Shown here one piece after another: positions 27,016-36,228 of a stretch of DNA of 64,000 nucleotides. This DNA is from JBEGQX01 sp041180805 (lineage in GTDB: Bacteria > Planctomycetota > Planctomycetia > Gemmatales > Gemmataceae): NCBI GenBank assembly GCA_041180805.1, contig JBEGQX010000365.1, positions 1 to 64,000 on the forward strand, read 5' to 3'. A program made the position numbers and the translations under genes. Position 1 is the first letter of the stretch, and each line of letters begins with the position of its first letter. Below the pieces are notes generated by a model that searched no databases, had not been told where the DNA came from, and saw nothing but the letters and a program-made list of their open reading frames with translations.

Positions 27016-28356
27016 ATGAGACCTCAACCCGGAACTTGGTTTGCAGACCCCTCCCATTTTAAGAAAACATCCAGAAGAGATTTTCTTCAGGTTGGCATGA
27101 TTGGTGGCTTGGGCCTGACCCTGCCTGAATTTTTCAAAATGCAGGCTCAAGCCGTTGATTCTGTCGGTGGAAAGCCCACCGTTGAAGGCAAGGCCAAGTC
27201 TGTGATCCATGTTTACTTGCCTGGTGGCATGGCACATCAGGATTCCTTCGATCCCAAACCACTAGCTCCGATTGAATATCGTGGCGAAATTGGAACTGTA
27301 AAAACCAAAATGGAAGGGGTTTACTTCGGCGAGCATTTCAAGAAGCTTGCAGAAGTTGCTGACAAAATCACCGTATGTCGCTCGATGACCCACGGTGAAG
27401 CAGCACATGAACGCGGAACCCACAATATGTTCACCGGGTACCGTCCAAGCCCGGCGATCAGCTATCCCAGTTTTGGTAGCATCGTGTCCCATGAATTTGG
27501 GCCCAAAAACAATCTTCCTCCTTATGTTTGCATTCCAAACCAGCCAAATGTTTTTGCTGCTTCTGGTTACTTGAGCAGTGCATATGGGCCGTTCAGTTTG
27601 GGCAATGATCCAGCAAACAAGGGCTTCTCAGTTAGAGATTTGCAGCTTCCAGGCGGCATTGATGTAACCAGGTTTGGACAAAGAAAGTCCATGCTTGAAG
27701 CGGTTAATGATCACTTCAAGGCCAAGGAAAAGTCCGACAATTTGGACGCTATGGATACCTTTTATCAAAGAGCCTACAGCATGATCAGTTCTGATCAGGC
27801 TCGCGAAGCTTTCAACATCAGCGCAGAAAAAGAAGCCATCCGAAATGAATACGGCATGAATACTGCTGGCCAGAGAATGCTGCTTGCAAGAAGGCTTGTT
27901 GCAGCAGGCGTTCGATTTGTTTCTTTGACCTACGGCGGTTGGGATATGCACAATGGCATTAAGGCCGGCATGACTGGCCAGGTTCCATCTCTGGACCAGG
28001 CCCTTGCCACTTTAATTACCGATCTGGACCGTACCGGTTTGCTGGATTCCACCCTGGTAATGGTTTCCTCTGAATTCGGTAGGACACCTAAAATCAACGC
28101 TACCGCTGGTCGAGATCACTGGCCAAAAGTGTTCAGCGTTCTTCTTGCTGGTGGCGGAATCAAGAAGGGGTATGTCCATGGAACATCCGATGCGACAGCA
28201 TCGGAACCTGAAGATAACCCGCTGACAGTTGAAGATCTGTCCATGACGGTTTACAATCAATTGGGCATTGATGGTGAGAAGAGACTGGTTGCCCCGGGTA
28301 ACCGTCCAATTGATATTGTGCGTGATGGCAAAGTGGTCAAGGAATTGATCGCTTAA
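27016..28356 (+). CDS. DUF1501 protein with canonical Tat signal
   Basis: A 446-aa protein. Residues about 14-38 contain TSRRDFLQVGMIGGLGLTL, a canonical twin-arginine signal. DUF1501 landmarks are YLPGGMAHQDSFDPKP, THGEAAHERGTHNMFTGY, GWDMHNG, SSEFGRTPKI and GRDHWPKVF. It is the first gene of a five-gene block on this strand (DUF1501, PPC protein, DUF1549/1553, heme-WD40, small basic protein). Pairing of DUF1501 with DUF1549/1553 genes is a hallmark of planctomycetes; the activity of the pair is unknown. A hairpin follows in the intergenic gap. Confidence 0.92.
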   Translation: MRPQPGTWFADPSHFKKTSRRDFLQVGMIGGLGLTLPEFFKMQAQAVDSVGGKPTVEGKAKSVIHVYLPGGMAHQDSFDPKPLAPIEYRGEIGTVKTKMEGVYFGEHFKKLAEVADKITVCRSMTHGEAAHERGTHNMFTGYRPSPAISYPSFGSIVSHEFGPKNNLPPYVCIPNQPNVFAASGYLSSAYGPFSLGNDPANKGFSVRDLQLPGGIDVTRFGQRKSMLEAVNDHFKAKEKSDNLDAMDTFYQRAYSMISSDQAREAFNISAEKEAIRNEYGMNTAGQRMLLARRLVAAGVRFVSLTYGGWDMHNGIKAGMTGQVPSLDQALATLITDLDRTGLLDSTLVMVSSEFGRTPKINATAGRDHWPKVFSVLLAGGGIKKGYVHGTSDATASEPEDNPLTVEDLSMTVYNQLGIDGEKRLVAPGNRPIDIVRDGKVVKELIA

Positions 28357-28408
28357 TAGATTCAGGAACCCTTGGTTTCCGAATCCGTTATTTAATAACC
28401 CACCCAAA

Positions 28409-28433
28409 GCAGCCCTCCTCCAAAGAGGGCTGC
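28409..28433 (+). terminator. Intergenic hairpin, terminator-like but without T tract
   Basis: Perfect 9-bp arms GCAGCCCTC (28409-28417) and GAGGGCTGC (28425-28433) surround a 7-nt loop. No T run follows, so it may be a processing, attenuating or mRNA-stabilising structure between the DUF1501 gene and the PPC gene rather than a full terminator. Confidence 0.5.
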
Positions 28434-28462
28434 ATTCGCAATCAACAACCGGGATTCGCATC

Positions 28463-30910
28463 ATGAATAACAGCATTTCAAGATTTTTACTGGCATTTGT
28501 GGGGTTTGCTGGAATAACACTCTCTTTAACTGCTGCTTCCCCTAATCTTGGCTCCGTGCTGCCCCGTGGTGCGCAGCGTGGCACTGAGGTTGAAGTTACA
28601 TTTACTGGTGCCCGCCTGGAAGATGCCAAAGAACTGCTCTTTTACAAAAAGGGCATCGAAACCACCAAGCTTACGCCTGTCAATGCAAACCAATTCAAAG
28701 CCACTCTTAAGGTTGAACCAAACGCTGACCTTGGCGAATATGGTGTTCGTGTACGCACCGCTACCGGCATCAGCGAATTGAGAACCTTTTACGTGGGGGC
28801 ACTACCTGTTATTCAGGAGAAAGAACCCAACAGTGAGTTCTCCACCCCCCAAAAAATCGACATGAATGTGACGGTTCATGGGGTTGTTTCCAATGAAGAC
28901 GCCGATTATTTTTTGGTAGAGGCTAAAAAAGGACAGCGCATCAGCGCCGAGGTGGAAGGCATGCGCCTGGGGACCACCGTATTTGATCCTTTCGTAGCAA
29001 TTATTAACATGAAACGATTTGAGTTAAATTCCCGGGATGACGCCCCGATGACTTTGCAAGATTGTTTCGCCTCAATCGTTGCTCCCGAGGATGGCACTTA
29101 TGTGATACTGGTTCGAGAAAGTGCTTATGGTGGCAATGGTAATTGTTATTACAGACTGCATGTTGGGAATTTTCCCAGGCCAACAGGTGTATACCCAACC
29201 GGAGGTCAGGCTGGTCAGGAATTGGAAGTGACTTTCCTTGGGGACCCTGCTGGCTCCTTCAAGCAAAAAATCAAGCTTCCTACTGTGGCTGATCCCGACT
29301 ATCGCGTTTTTGCCCAGGATGCGGGTGGAATTTGTCCCTCAGGCATCAAATTCAGCATCTCTAATCATCCTAACGCCTTCGAGGTTGAACCTAATGACAC
29401 TCCAGCGACTGCTAATGCTGTCGCATTTCCCGCCGCTTTTAACGGGGTGATTGAAAAAGTTGGCGATGTGGATTGCTTCAAATTTCATGGGGTTAAGGGT
29501 GCTTTTGATGTTCGCTGCATTGCCAGAAAACAGGGCTCGCCATTAGATCCAATTATGACTCTTTCCCTGGCTGGTGCTGGAAATGTAGCATCAAACGATG
29601 ACTCTGGTGGCCCAGACAGCTATTTCAGGGTAAATCTTGATGACAAGGATTACCTCCTGACGATTTCCGACCATTTAAAGAAAGGTGGCCCTGATTACAC
29701 TTACAGGGTTGAATTCACACCTGTTCAGGGTTCCACATTTGTTCAAATTCCGAAGGTTGCTCAGTATTCCCAGGAACGACAGGTGATTTCTGTACCAAAG
29801 GGAAATCGATTTGCCACATTGATGACTGTTCAAAGAAGAGATTTAGCAGGCGATTTAAAGCTTATCGCGGAAAATCTTCCTGCGGGAATTTCCATGCATG
29901 TTGATCCAATCCTGAATGGGATTGATTCCATGGCTGTCGTATTTGAAGCCTCTCCACAGGCGAACATCGGAGGTAATCTTGCTGAAATCAAGGCATTACC
30001 AGCAGATACTAATGTTCCTTGCAAAACTGAGTTTCATACCAATGCAGAGCTTACCTTCGGGAATCCCGGCCAGTCCATTTACTGGCGTTTCAACATGTCC
30101 AAACTAGGCATTGCGGTAACCGAGGAGTCCCCTTACTCCATAGAGGTTATCGAACCCAAGGCTCCACTGGTTCAGAATGGTAGTGTCAAAATCAAGGTGG
30201 TTGCCAAGCGAAAAGAAGGCTTTAAAGGGGCTATCAATGTCATCCCTGTTTACAACGCTCCGGGCATTGGCACTGTCTCCTCCATCACCATCCCCGAAAA
30301 TCAGAACGAAGGCTTCTTTACGATGAATGCGAATGGCAATGCCCAAGCCCGCAAATGGAAAACATCGCTGCTGGCGAATGCGGCCACCCCGGGGGGAACG
30401 GTTTGGGTTTCCTCTCAATTGTTCAGCATTGAAATCGCACCGCCTTTTGTTGCAGCCAAACTTGAAAGAGTCGCTGTGGAGCAAGGTAAATCTGGTGAGA
30501 TCGTATGCAAACTTACAAACAATACCCCTTTCGAGGGCGATGGAAAAATTGAGCTTGTAGGGTTGCCCCCAAAAGTTGTTGTAAAATCCATGGATTTCAA
30601 AAATGACACCAAAGAAGTTGTTTTCAAAGTGGAAGTAGACCCGGCTTCGCCAATAGGCAACCACAAGAATATTGTTTGCGCAGCCACGGTGCATAAAAGT
30701 GGGGAAGAAGTTGCCCACACCCTTGGAAGAACGGAAATACGGATAGACCCACCCGCGGCTCCCAAGGTTACTGCAAATGCGCCAATGCAAAATGCCACTG
30801 AGAAACCTGCCACACCGAACGCCCCTGAAAAAAGGCTGAGTCGGTTGGAAAAGCTGCGACTTGAGCAGGAAGAACGCGAAAAGTCCCAAAAAACCGAACC
30901 TAAGAAATAA
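28463..30910 (+). CDS. Large exported protein with PPC (pre-peptidase C-terminal) domains
   Basis: An 815-aa protein with a signal peptide (FLLAFVGFAGITLSLTAA). An Ig/IPT-like domain (GTEVEVTFTGARLEDAKELLF) comes first. Two PPC-type beta domains follow, around residues 117-240 (EPNSEFSTPQKID, DADYFLVEAKKGQ) and 311-425 (EPNDTPATANAV, DVDCFKFHG). Several Ig-like regions complete the body. The last 60 residues are Lys/Glu-rich. PPC domains usually accompany secreted enzymes but no catalytic domain is visible. It lies between DUF1501 and DUF1549/1553 genes, 20 nt before the latter, and is probably a structural or scaffold component of that exported system. Confidence 0.82.
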   Translation: MNNSISRFLLAFVGFAGITLSLTAASPNLGSVLPRGAQRGTEVEVTFTGARLEDAKELLFYKKGIETTKLTPVNANQFKATLKVEPNADLGEYGVRVRTATGISELRTFYVGALPVIQEKEPNSEFSTPQKIDMNVTVHGVVSNEDADYFLVEAKKGQRISAEVEGMRLGTTVFDPFVAIINMKRFELNSRDDAPMTLQDCFASIVAPEDGTYVILVRESAYGGNGNCYYRLHVGNFPRPTGVYPTGGQAGQELEVTFLGDPAGSFKQKIKLPTVADPDYRVFAQDAGGICPSGIKFSISNHPNAFEVEPNDTPATANAVAFPAAFNGVIEKVGDVDCFKFHGVKGAFDVRCIARKQGSPLDPIMTLSLAGAGNVASNDDSGGPDSYFRVNLDDKDYLLTISDHLKKGGPDYTYRVEFTPVQGSTFVQIPKVAQYSQERQVISVPKGNRFATLMTVQRRDLAGDLKLIAENLPAGISMHVDPILNGIDSMAVVFEASPQANIGGNLAEIKALPADTNVPCKTEFHTNAELTFGNPGQSIYWRFNMSKLGIAVTEESPYSIEVIEPKAPLVQNGSVKIKVVAKRKEGFKGAINVIPVYNAPGIGTVSSITIPENQNEGFFTMNANGNAQARKWKTSLLANAATPGGTVWVSSQLFSIEIAPPFVAAKLERVAVEQGKSGEIVCKLTNNTPFEGDGKIELVGLPPKVVVKSMDFKNDTKEVVFKVEVDPASPIGNHKNIVCAATVHKSGEEVAHTLGRTEIRIDPPAAPKVTANAPMQNATEKPATPNAPEKRLSRLEKLRLEQEEREKSQKTEPKK

Positions 30911-30930
30911 CCATAAAGCGGAGCAATAAC

Positions 30931-33357
30931 ATGAATTCCAATTCAATGTTTACTTTTGGAGCAAGCCTGTTGATGCTTGCTGGCAGCTTTGTAAGCGCCA
31001 ACACCTTGACGAACATTGCAGTATTTCCACCCGAAGTGAACATACAAACCAACCGGGGTATGCAACGGGTGCTAGTTCAGGCCAGTTTTGATGATGGCAT
31101 CACCGAGGATGTCACATCCAAGGCAAAAATCACCATCAGCGATCCAAAAGTCGCGAAATTGGAAAATGGAATTGTTCGTCCTGTGTCAGATGGTAAATGC
31201 ACCATCGATGTAAGCTATGAGGGAAAAACAACAAAAATTCCCCTGGATGTCAAACAAGCTCAGGCAGATCGTCCCATCAGTTTTAAACTTGATGTTATGC
31301 CAATTTTCATGAGAACAGGTTGCAATCAGGGTGGTTGCCATGGTGCCGCCAGAGGCAAAGATGGTTTCCGTCTTTCGCTCTTCGGCTTTGACCCCGACGG
31401 CGATCACTACAGATTGACCCGTGAATTAAATGGCAGACGCATCAACCTGGCAATTCCTGAAGAAAGTCTTCTTGTGGAAAAAGGCGCTGGTAAAGTTCCC
31501 CACACCGGAGGCCAGAAATTTGCGGTGGGAGATCAATACTTCAACGAAATCATTCGCTGGCTTGACGCTGGCGCTCCGGTGGATTCAGCTTCCATCGCCA
31601 CCCCTCTTAGCATTGATGTATACCCCAACAAAGTGGTCATGAATGGCAAGGGTAGCACCCAGCAAATTGTGGTACGGGCCAAGTACAGCGACGGTTCGGA
31701 AAGGGATGTCACATCACTTTCTTTGTTCATGAGCAACAACGACAGCAGCGCCAAAATATCTCCAGATGGCCTTGTAACCGCTGGTGACCGTGGCGAAGCA
31801 TTCATCATGGCAAGGTTTCACACCTTTACCGTAGGCTCCCAATTCATTGTTCTTCCAAAGGATCTGAAGTTCAATTTTCCCCAATCCCAGGAAAAGAATT
31901 ACATCGACACCCTGGTGAACGCAAAGCTTAAAAACCTTCGCATAACACCTTCCGAGGTATGCTCGGATGAAGCATTCCTTCGCAGGGTTTATGTTGACTT
32001 GAATGGCATTCTGCCGACCGTGGAAGAATTCCAAAAGTTCATGGCGAATAAGGCACCCAACAAAAGAGAGCAACTTGTCGAAGAACTTCTTGCGAAAAAA
32101 GAATTCGCGGAAATGTGGGTTCTCAAATGGGCCGAACTTTTGCAAATCCGAAGTTCCAACGATGTTAGCTACAAATCCACTTTGCTTTATTACAACTGGT
32201 TGCAGGATCGTATTGCCCGTAATGTTCCATTTAACCAGTGGGTGCAGGAACTCCTCGGCGCCAGTGGTGGAACTTTCAAAAACCCGGCAACGAACTATTA
32301 CCAGAATGAACGCGACATTTTAAAGGTAACGGAAAATGTTGCCCAGGTTTTCATGGGTATGCGCATTCAATGCGCCCAGTGTCATAATCATCCTTTCGAT
32401 CGCTGGACCATGGATGATTACTATGGATTTGCCGCCTTTTTCTGCCAGATTGGAAGAAAAGGGACTGATGACCCCCGTGAATTGACCGTATTCAACAGTG
32501 GCAATGGCGAGGTTCGTCATCCAGTTGGAAACCGTGTGATGGCTCCCAAGTTCCTGGGAGGCAGCACGGCCGATGTTGCAGGAAAGGATCGCAGGCAGGT
32601 GATGGCCAACTGGCTCGCATCTCCGGAGAATCCTTACTTTGCCACCAACTTATCAAACATCGTTTGGGCGCATTTCTTTGGAATTGGCATTATCAATGAA
32701 GTGGACGATGTAAGGGTGAGCAATCCGGCTTCCAATCAGGAATTGCTTAATGAGATGGGCAAAAAGTTCACGGAATACAATTACGACTTCAAAAAACTTG
32801 TTCGAGATATTTGCAATTCCAACACCTATCAGAGAAGTACCAAGGCAAATGAATCGAATGATTCTGATTTGAAAAATTTCAGTCATGCCTATATTCGTCG
32901 AATCAAGGCTGAGACATTCCTGGATTGCATCAGCCAGGTGACGGAAACCAAGAATAAGTTTCCAGGTCTTCCTCTTGGCGCCCGTGCCGTGCAAATTGCC
33001 GATGGCCAGGTTTCCAATTACTTCCTGACGACATTTGGCAGAGCAACCCGAGAATCCGTTTGCTCCTGCGAAGTAAAATTGGAACCCACCTTGAGCCAAA
33101 GCCTTCATTTACTGAATGGCGATGCCACCACCCAAAGAATCAACCAGGGAAATCTGGTGGGACGCCTTCTCAAGGAAAAGAAAGCACCCGAAGAAATCCT
33201 GAATGAAATTTACATTCGCTGCCTGTCACGCCTTCCATCAGCAGATGAAAAGAAAAAAGTTCTCGCCTTGGTAACCGCGGAAACAGACAAAAAGAGAGCT
33301 CTTGATGATGCTTTCTGGGCGGTTCTGAATACCCGCGAATTCATGTTTAATCATTAA
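30931..33357 (+). CDS. BIG2 / cytochrome-like / DUF1549 / DUF1553 protein
   Basis: An 808-aa exported protein. In order: signal peptide (about 1-23); an Ig-like BIG2 domain; a planctomycete cytochrome-like segment with Cys131-x4-Cys136-His137 (GCNQGGCHG); a second BIG2 domain (about 228-310); DUF1549 from about 325 with Cys481-x-x-Cys484-His485 (QCAQCHNHPFDRW); then DUF1553 to the C-terminus, ending HEFMFNH-like with REFMFNH. Two heme-c-type motifs suggest heme binding, although this has not been shown for the family. It follows the PPC gene by 20 nt and precedes the heme-WD40 gene by 18 nt, so the three are one transcript. Confidence 0.88.
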   Translation: MNSNSMFTFGASLLMLAGSFVSANTLTNIAVFPPEVNIQTNRGMQRVLVQASFDDGITEDVTSKAKITISDPKVAKLENGIVRPVSDGKCTIDVSYEGKTTKIPLDVKQAQADRPISFKLDVMPIFMRTGCNQGGCHGAARGKDGFRLSLFGFDPDGDHYRLTRELNGRRINLAIPEESLLVEKGAGKVPHTGGQKFAVGDQYFNEIIRWLDAGAPVDSASIATPLSIDVYPNKVVMNGKGSTQQIVVRAKYSDGSERDVTSLSLFMSNNDSSAKISPDGLVTAGDRGEAFIMARFHTFTVGSQFIVLPKDLKFNFPQSQEKNYIDTLVNAKLKNLRITPSEVCSDEAFLRRVYVDLNGILPTVEEFQKFMANKAPNKREQLVEELLAKKEFAEMWVLKWAELLQIRSSNDVSYKSTLLYYNWLQDRIARNVPFNQWVQELLGASGGTFKNPATNYYQNERDILKVTENVAQVFMGMRIQCAQCHNHPFDRWTMDDYYGFAAFFCQIGRKGTDDPRELTVFNSGNGEVRHPVGNRVMAPKFLGGSTADVAGKDRRQVMANWLASPENPYFATNLSNIVWAHFFGIGIINEVDDVRVSNPASNQELLNEMGKKFTEYNYDFKKLVRDICNSNTYQRSTKANESNDSDLKNFSHAYIRRIKAETFLDCISQVTETKNKFPGLPLGARAVQIADGQVSNYFLTTFGRATRESVCSCEVKLEPTLSQSLHLLNGDATTQRINQGNLVGRLLKEKKAPEEILNEIYIRCLSRLPSADEKKKVLALVTAETDKKRALDDAFWAVLNTREFMFNH

Positions 33358-33375
33358 AATATCGGAGCCATAACC

Positions 33376-35439
33376 ATGGTTCGTTCCACCATTCTTGCCG
33401 GCTTGGTAATTGTTCTTGGAGTTGGTTCCGCGCAGGCACAACCTGCAGGAAAAAAGGTCAATTTCCAGGAACACATTCTTCCATTCTTTCAGGACAAGTG
33501 CATAGGCTGCCACAACCAGGACAAAAAAAGTGCTGGTGTGATTCTGAACAGCTACAGCAAAATTCTTGAGGGTGGCAGTTCCGGGGCAATTGTAAAGTCT
33601 GGAGATGCGGAAGGAAGTTCCCTTTACCAGGTGGTTGCCCACAAGGCTGAACCGATTATGCCACCAAAGTCACCTAAAGTTGCTGATGCTTCCATTCAAT
33701 TGCTAGAAAAGTGGATCAAAGAAGGATTATTGGAAACGCCCACTGGCAAACCAATGGCCCTTAACAAGCCCACTGGTGAAATCGCATTGGGAACCGTCCG
33801 CCGGGGCAAGCCGGAAGGCCCTCCTCCCATGCCTGAAAAGCCGCTTTCTTTGGAACCCACTGTGATTACCAAGCGGGGAAATGCTGTTACCGCAATTGCT
33901 GCAAGTCCATGGGCACCTCTCCTTGCAGTCGGCGGGCAAAAACAGATTATTCTTTATAACACCGATACGTTGGAATTCTTAGGAGTACTCCCATATACCG
34001 AAGGGTTTCCCAATGTTCTGAAATTCAGCCGAAATGGCGGATTTTTGCTTGCCGGAGGTGGAAGAGGCGGCAAGTCAGGTTCTGCCAGTCTCTACAACAT
34101 TAAGACAGGTGAAAAAGTTTTCACGGTAGGTCAGGAAGCTGATGCGGTGCTTGCCGCGGATATTAGCCCGGATCAAACACAAATTGCATTGGGTGGCCCA
34201 AGCAAGGTTGTTCGCGTTTATTCGACAACCGATGGAAAACTTCTTCATGAAATTCGAAAACACACGGATTGGGTAACCTCCATTGAATACAGCCCAGACG
34301 GCGTATTGCTTGCATCCGGTGATCGAAATGGAAACCTTTTCATTTGGGAATCCCACAATGGCAAGGAATATTTCACCTTAAAGGGTCACACCAATTGCAT
34401 TAATGATATTTCTTGGAGAGCCGATGGAAATGTTCTTTCTTCTGTTAGTGAGGATGGAACATTAAGGCTTTGGGAAATGGAAAATGGTACCCAAATTAAA
34501 TCTGTAGCCTCCCATGCGGGTGGCGCACAGGGCTTGGTTTTTCATAGGGATGGTAACATTTTCACCAGTGGCAGGGATAAGCTTCCCAAAGCTTGGAAAA
34601 CAGATGCCACCGCAATTCGTAACATGGAAGCCACAGCCGAAATTGCCTTAAAACTTGCCGTTTCTCATGATGCCCATCGCATATTTGTTGGTGATTGGGA
34701 TGGGAACATCCTCGCCTATAATGTGGCAGATGGAAAGAAAATCGATACTCTCGCAAGCAATCCTCCGGCTTTAAAAGACCGTCTGGATTCTGCCGCCAAA
34801 GAAATAGCCTCCCTGAAGGAGCAGATTCAAAAACAAAAGGCTGAAGCTGCAGCAATTACAGCACAGGAAACCAAGGCCAAAACCGATTTGGCAAATATGC
34901 AAAAATCACTGGCGGATGCAAACCAATTGGTAAAAGATGGGCCTGCCAAGGTTAAGGAGGCCCAGCAAGTGATCAGCAAAGCATTGGCTCTTCAAACTCA
35001 GGCAGCCAATGAAATGAAATCCAGAGAAGTTTTGATAAGCACACTTGGGGAAAGTGCAAAACGTATACAAGATTTGGCCAATCAAAACAAACAAGATGGA
35101 TCGTATCCCAGAAGCTTGCAGCTTTTAAATGAAACCATAGCCAAACTGCGACAAGAATTACCTGCCTTACAGGCGGTAAATCAGGAAAAGTTGAAAGCCC
35201 ATACACAGGCTAATGCTGACCTGAAGGATTTGCAGGCCAAAATTGCTGCATCACAACCCCAAATAGCCGCAATTCCGAAGCAAATTGAAGCCCAACAAAA
35301 GGCTTTAGCAGCCATTCAGGCGCAAATTTCCCCCAAGAATGCCGCTGTTGCCGAACTGGAAAAGCTTGTTACCTTCAAGGAGGCAGCACTTCAAAAGTAT
35401 AAAGCTGCCGCAACTCTGGCCAAAACAGCGAAATCCTAA
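33376..35439 (+). CDS. Cytochrome-motif WD40 protein with C-terminal coiled coil
   Basis: A 687-aa exported protein. After a signal peptide (LAGLVIVLGVGSAQA) comes a planctomycete cytochrome C-like domain with Cys42-x-x-Cys45-His46 and the PPKSPKVADASIQLLEKWIKEG end segment. Residues about 165-455 form WD40 repeats (HTDWVTSIEYSPDG, ESHNGKEYFTLKGHTNCIND). The last about 220 residues are a long Ala/Gln/Lys coiled coil. It completes the run of heme-motif genes. The design suggests a periplasmic or paryphoplasmic scaffold, possibly electron-carrying; neither has been shown. It is followed 43 nt later by a small basic protein gene. Confidence 0.87.
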   Translation: MVRSTILAGLVIVLGVGSAQAQPAGKKVNFQEHILPFFQDKCIGCHNQDKKSAGVILNSYSKILEGGSSGAIVKSGDAEGSSLYQVVAHKAEPIMPPKSPKVADASIQLLEKWIKEGLLETPTGKPMALNKPTGEIALGTVRRGKPEGPPPMPEKPLSLEPTVITKRGNAVTAIAASPWAPLLAVGGQKQIILYNTDTLEFLGVLPYTEGFPNVLKFSRNGGFLLAGGGRGGKSGSASLYNIKTGEKVFTVGQEADAVLAADISPDQTQIALGGPSKVVRVYSTTDGKLLHEIRKHTDWVTSIEYSPDGVLLASGDRNGNLFIWESHNGKEYFTLKGHTNCINDISWRADGNVLSSVSEDGTLRLWEMENGTQIKSVASHAGGAQGLVFHRDGNIFTSGRDKLPKAWKTDATAIRNMEATAEIALKLAVSHDAHRIFVGDWDGNILAYNVADGKKIDTLASNPPALKDRLDSAAKEIASLKEQIQKQKAEAAAITAQETKAKTDLANMQKSLADANQLVKDGPAKVKEAQQVISKALALQTQAANEMKSREVLISTLGESAKRIQDLANQNKQDGSYPRSLQLLNETIAKLRQELPALQAVNQEKLKAHTQANADLKDLQAKIAASQPQIAAIPKQIEAQQKALAAIQAQISPKNAAVAELEKLVTFKEAALQKYKAAATLAKTAKS

Positions 35440-35482
35440 TATCTTAGCTTTTCATTGAAAATCATTAATTTTGGGGTTACCC

Positions 35483-35728
35483 ATGGGTACATCAAGAAAG
35501 CTCCGCAAGACTTTACAGCAGTTGGATCAGCGTATGTCTCGGAGCAATAATAGCGCCAGAAAAATCAAGGAACGAACCAGAAAGAACACCAGGTTAGTAA
35601 AGGCATTAAAATCAGGTAAACTGCCTTACACTCCCACCGTTATGAGCTGGCTATCACAAGCAATCGAAAAACCATCCAGCCAGATTGTACAGGCTGATGT
35701 GGAAAAGTTTGTGGCAAGCTCCAAGTAA
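35483..35728 (+). CDS. Small basic protein of unknown function
   Basis: An 81-aa protein beginning MGTSRKLRKTLQQLDQR. It is very rich in Lys and Arg, with no signal peptide. The N-terminal half is probably an amphipathic basic helix; the second half (TPTVMSWLSQAIEKPSS) may form a short helical hairpin. The start at 35483 is preceded by GGGG; a TTG four codons upstream is possible but less likely. Nucleic-acid or ribosome binding is a guess from composition. It is the last plus-strand gene before a convergent ORF with 7 nt between stops. Confidence 0.6.
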   Translation: MGTSRKLRKTLQQLDQRMSRSNNSARKIKERTRKNTRLVKALKSGKLPYTPTVMSWLSQAIEKPSSQIVQADVEKFVASSK

Positions 35729-35735
35729 GTATGTC

Positions 35736-36071
35736 TTATTTCAGGTGTTCTTCGCAGTAAGCGGCCTGATAGGGTATTAATGGAATAACTCCAAAAAACC
35801 TCACCCAAGCCTTACCAAGGCCTACGGCGGGGTTTATGCATTTACAGCATGTTTTTGGCAATCCCTCCCTGTCCCACAAGATTTTTTCCTTCCAAAGGGT
35901 TTCGTGGGTTAGAATTTGACTCGGGGTGATACCCCTGCTGGAAAGTTCATTCTCAAAGATTACAAGTGCTTCCGCTTCCATGCCTTTGCGGTAAAAAGTA
36001 ACCCTGTCCAGTAGCTCTCTGGTGGGAGCTTTTTTGGCGAAATTTTCAACTTTGGAGGCATTCAAATACAC
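35736..36071 (-). CDS. Hypothetical protein with a cysteine cluster
   Basis: A 111-aa protein beginning MYLNASKVENFAKKAP. The N-terminal half is helical and charged. Residues about 73-80 read KTCCKCIN and the C-terminus has YCEEH, so three Cys, a distant Cys and a His could bind a metal. Between them lies a hydrophobic stretch (RFFGVIPLIPYQAAY). It converges with the small basic protein gene. No family recognised. It is supported by an uninterrupted frame that fits the gap between genes and by composition, not by a known domain. Confidence 0.55.
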   Translation of the reverse strand: MYLNASKVENFAKKAPTRELLDRVTFYRKGMEAEALVIFENELSSRGITPSQILTHETLWKEKILWDREGLPKTCCKCINPAVGLGKAWVRFFGVIPLIPYQAAYCEEHLK

Positions 36072-36228
36072 AGAATTATGGAACCTTTCCTTTAAATCCC
36101 AAGTCTAAAGTACAATTGGAGATTTAAGGGAATTTCCCGGAAGTGTAAATAGAATTTCCCTTGTTCAGAATGTCTTGTTGGGTGATAATTTAAAGAAGGT
36201 TCATAGTCGCTTTTACGAGGATAATGCC

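Noticed and set aside
30104..30946. 280-aa frame on the minus strand
   Set aside because: It lies inside the PPC-domain gene on the other strand; composition is Phe/Arg/Gly rich as expected of a shadow frame.
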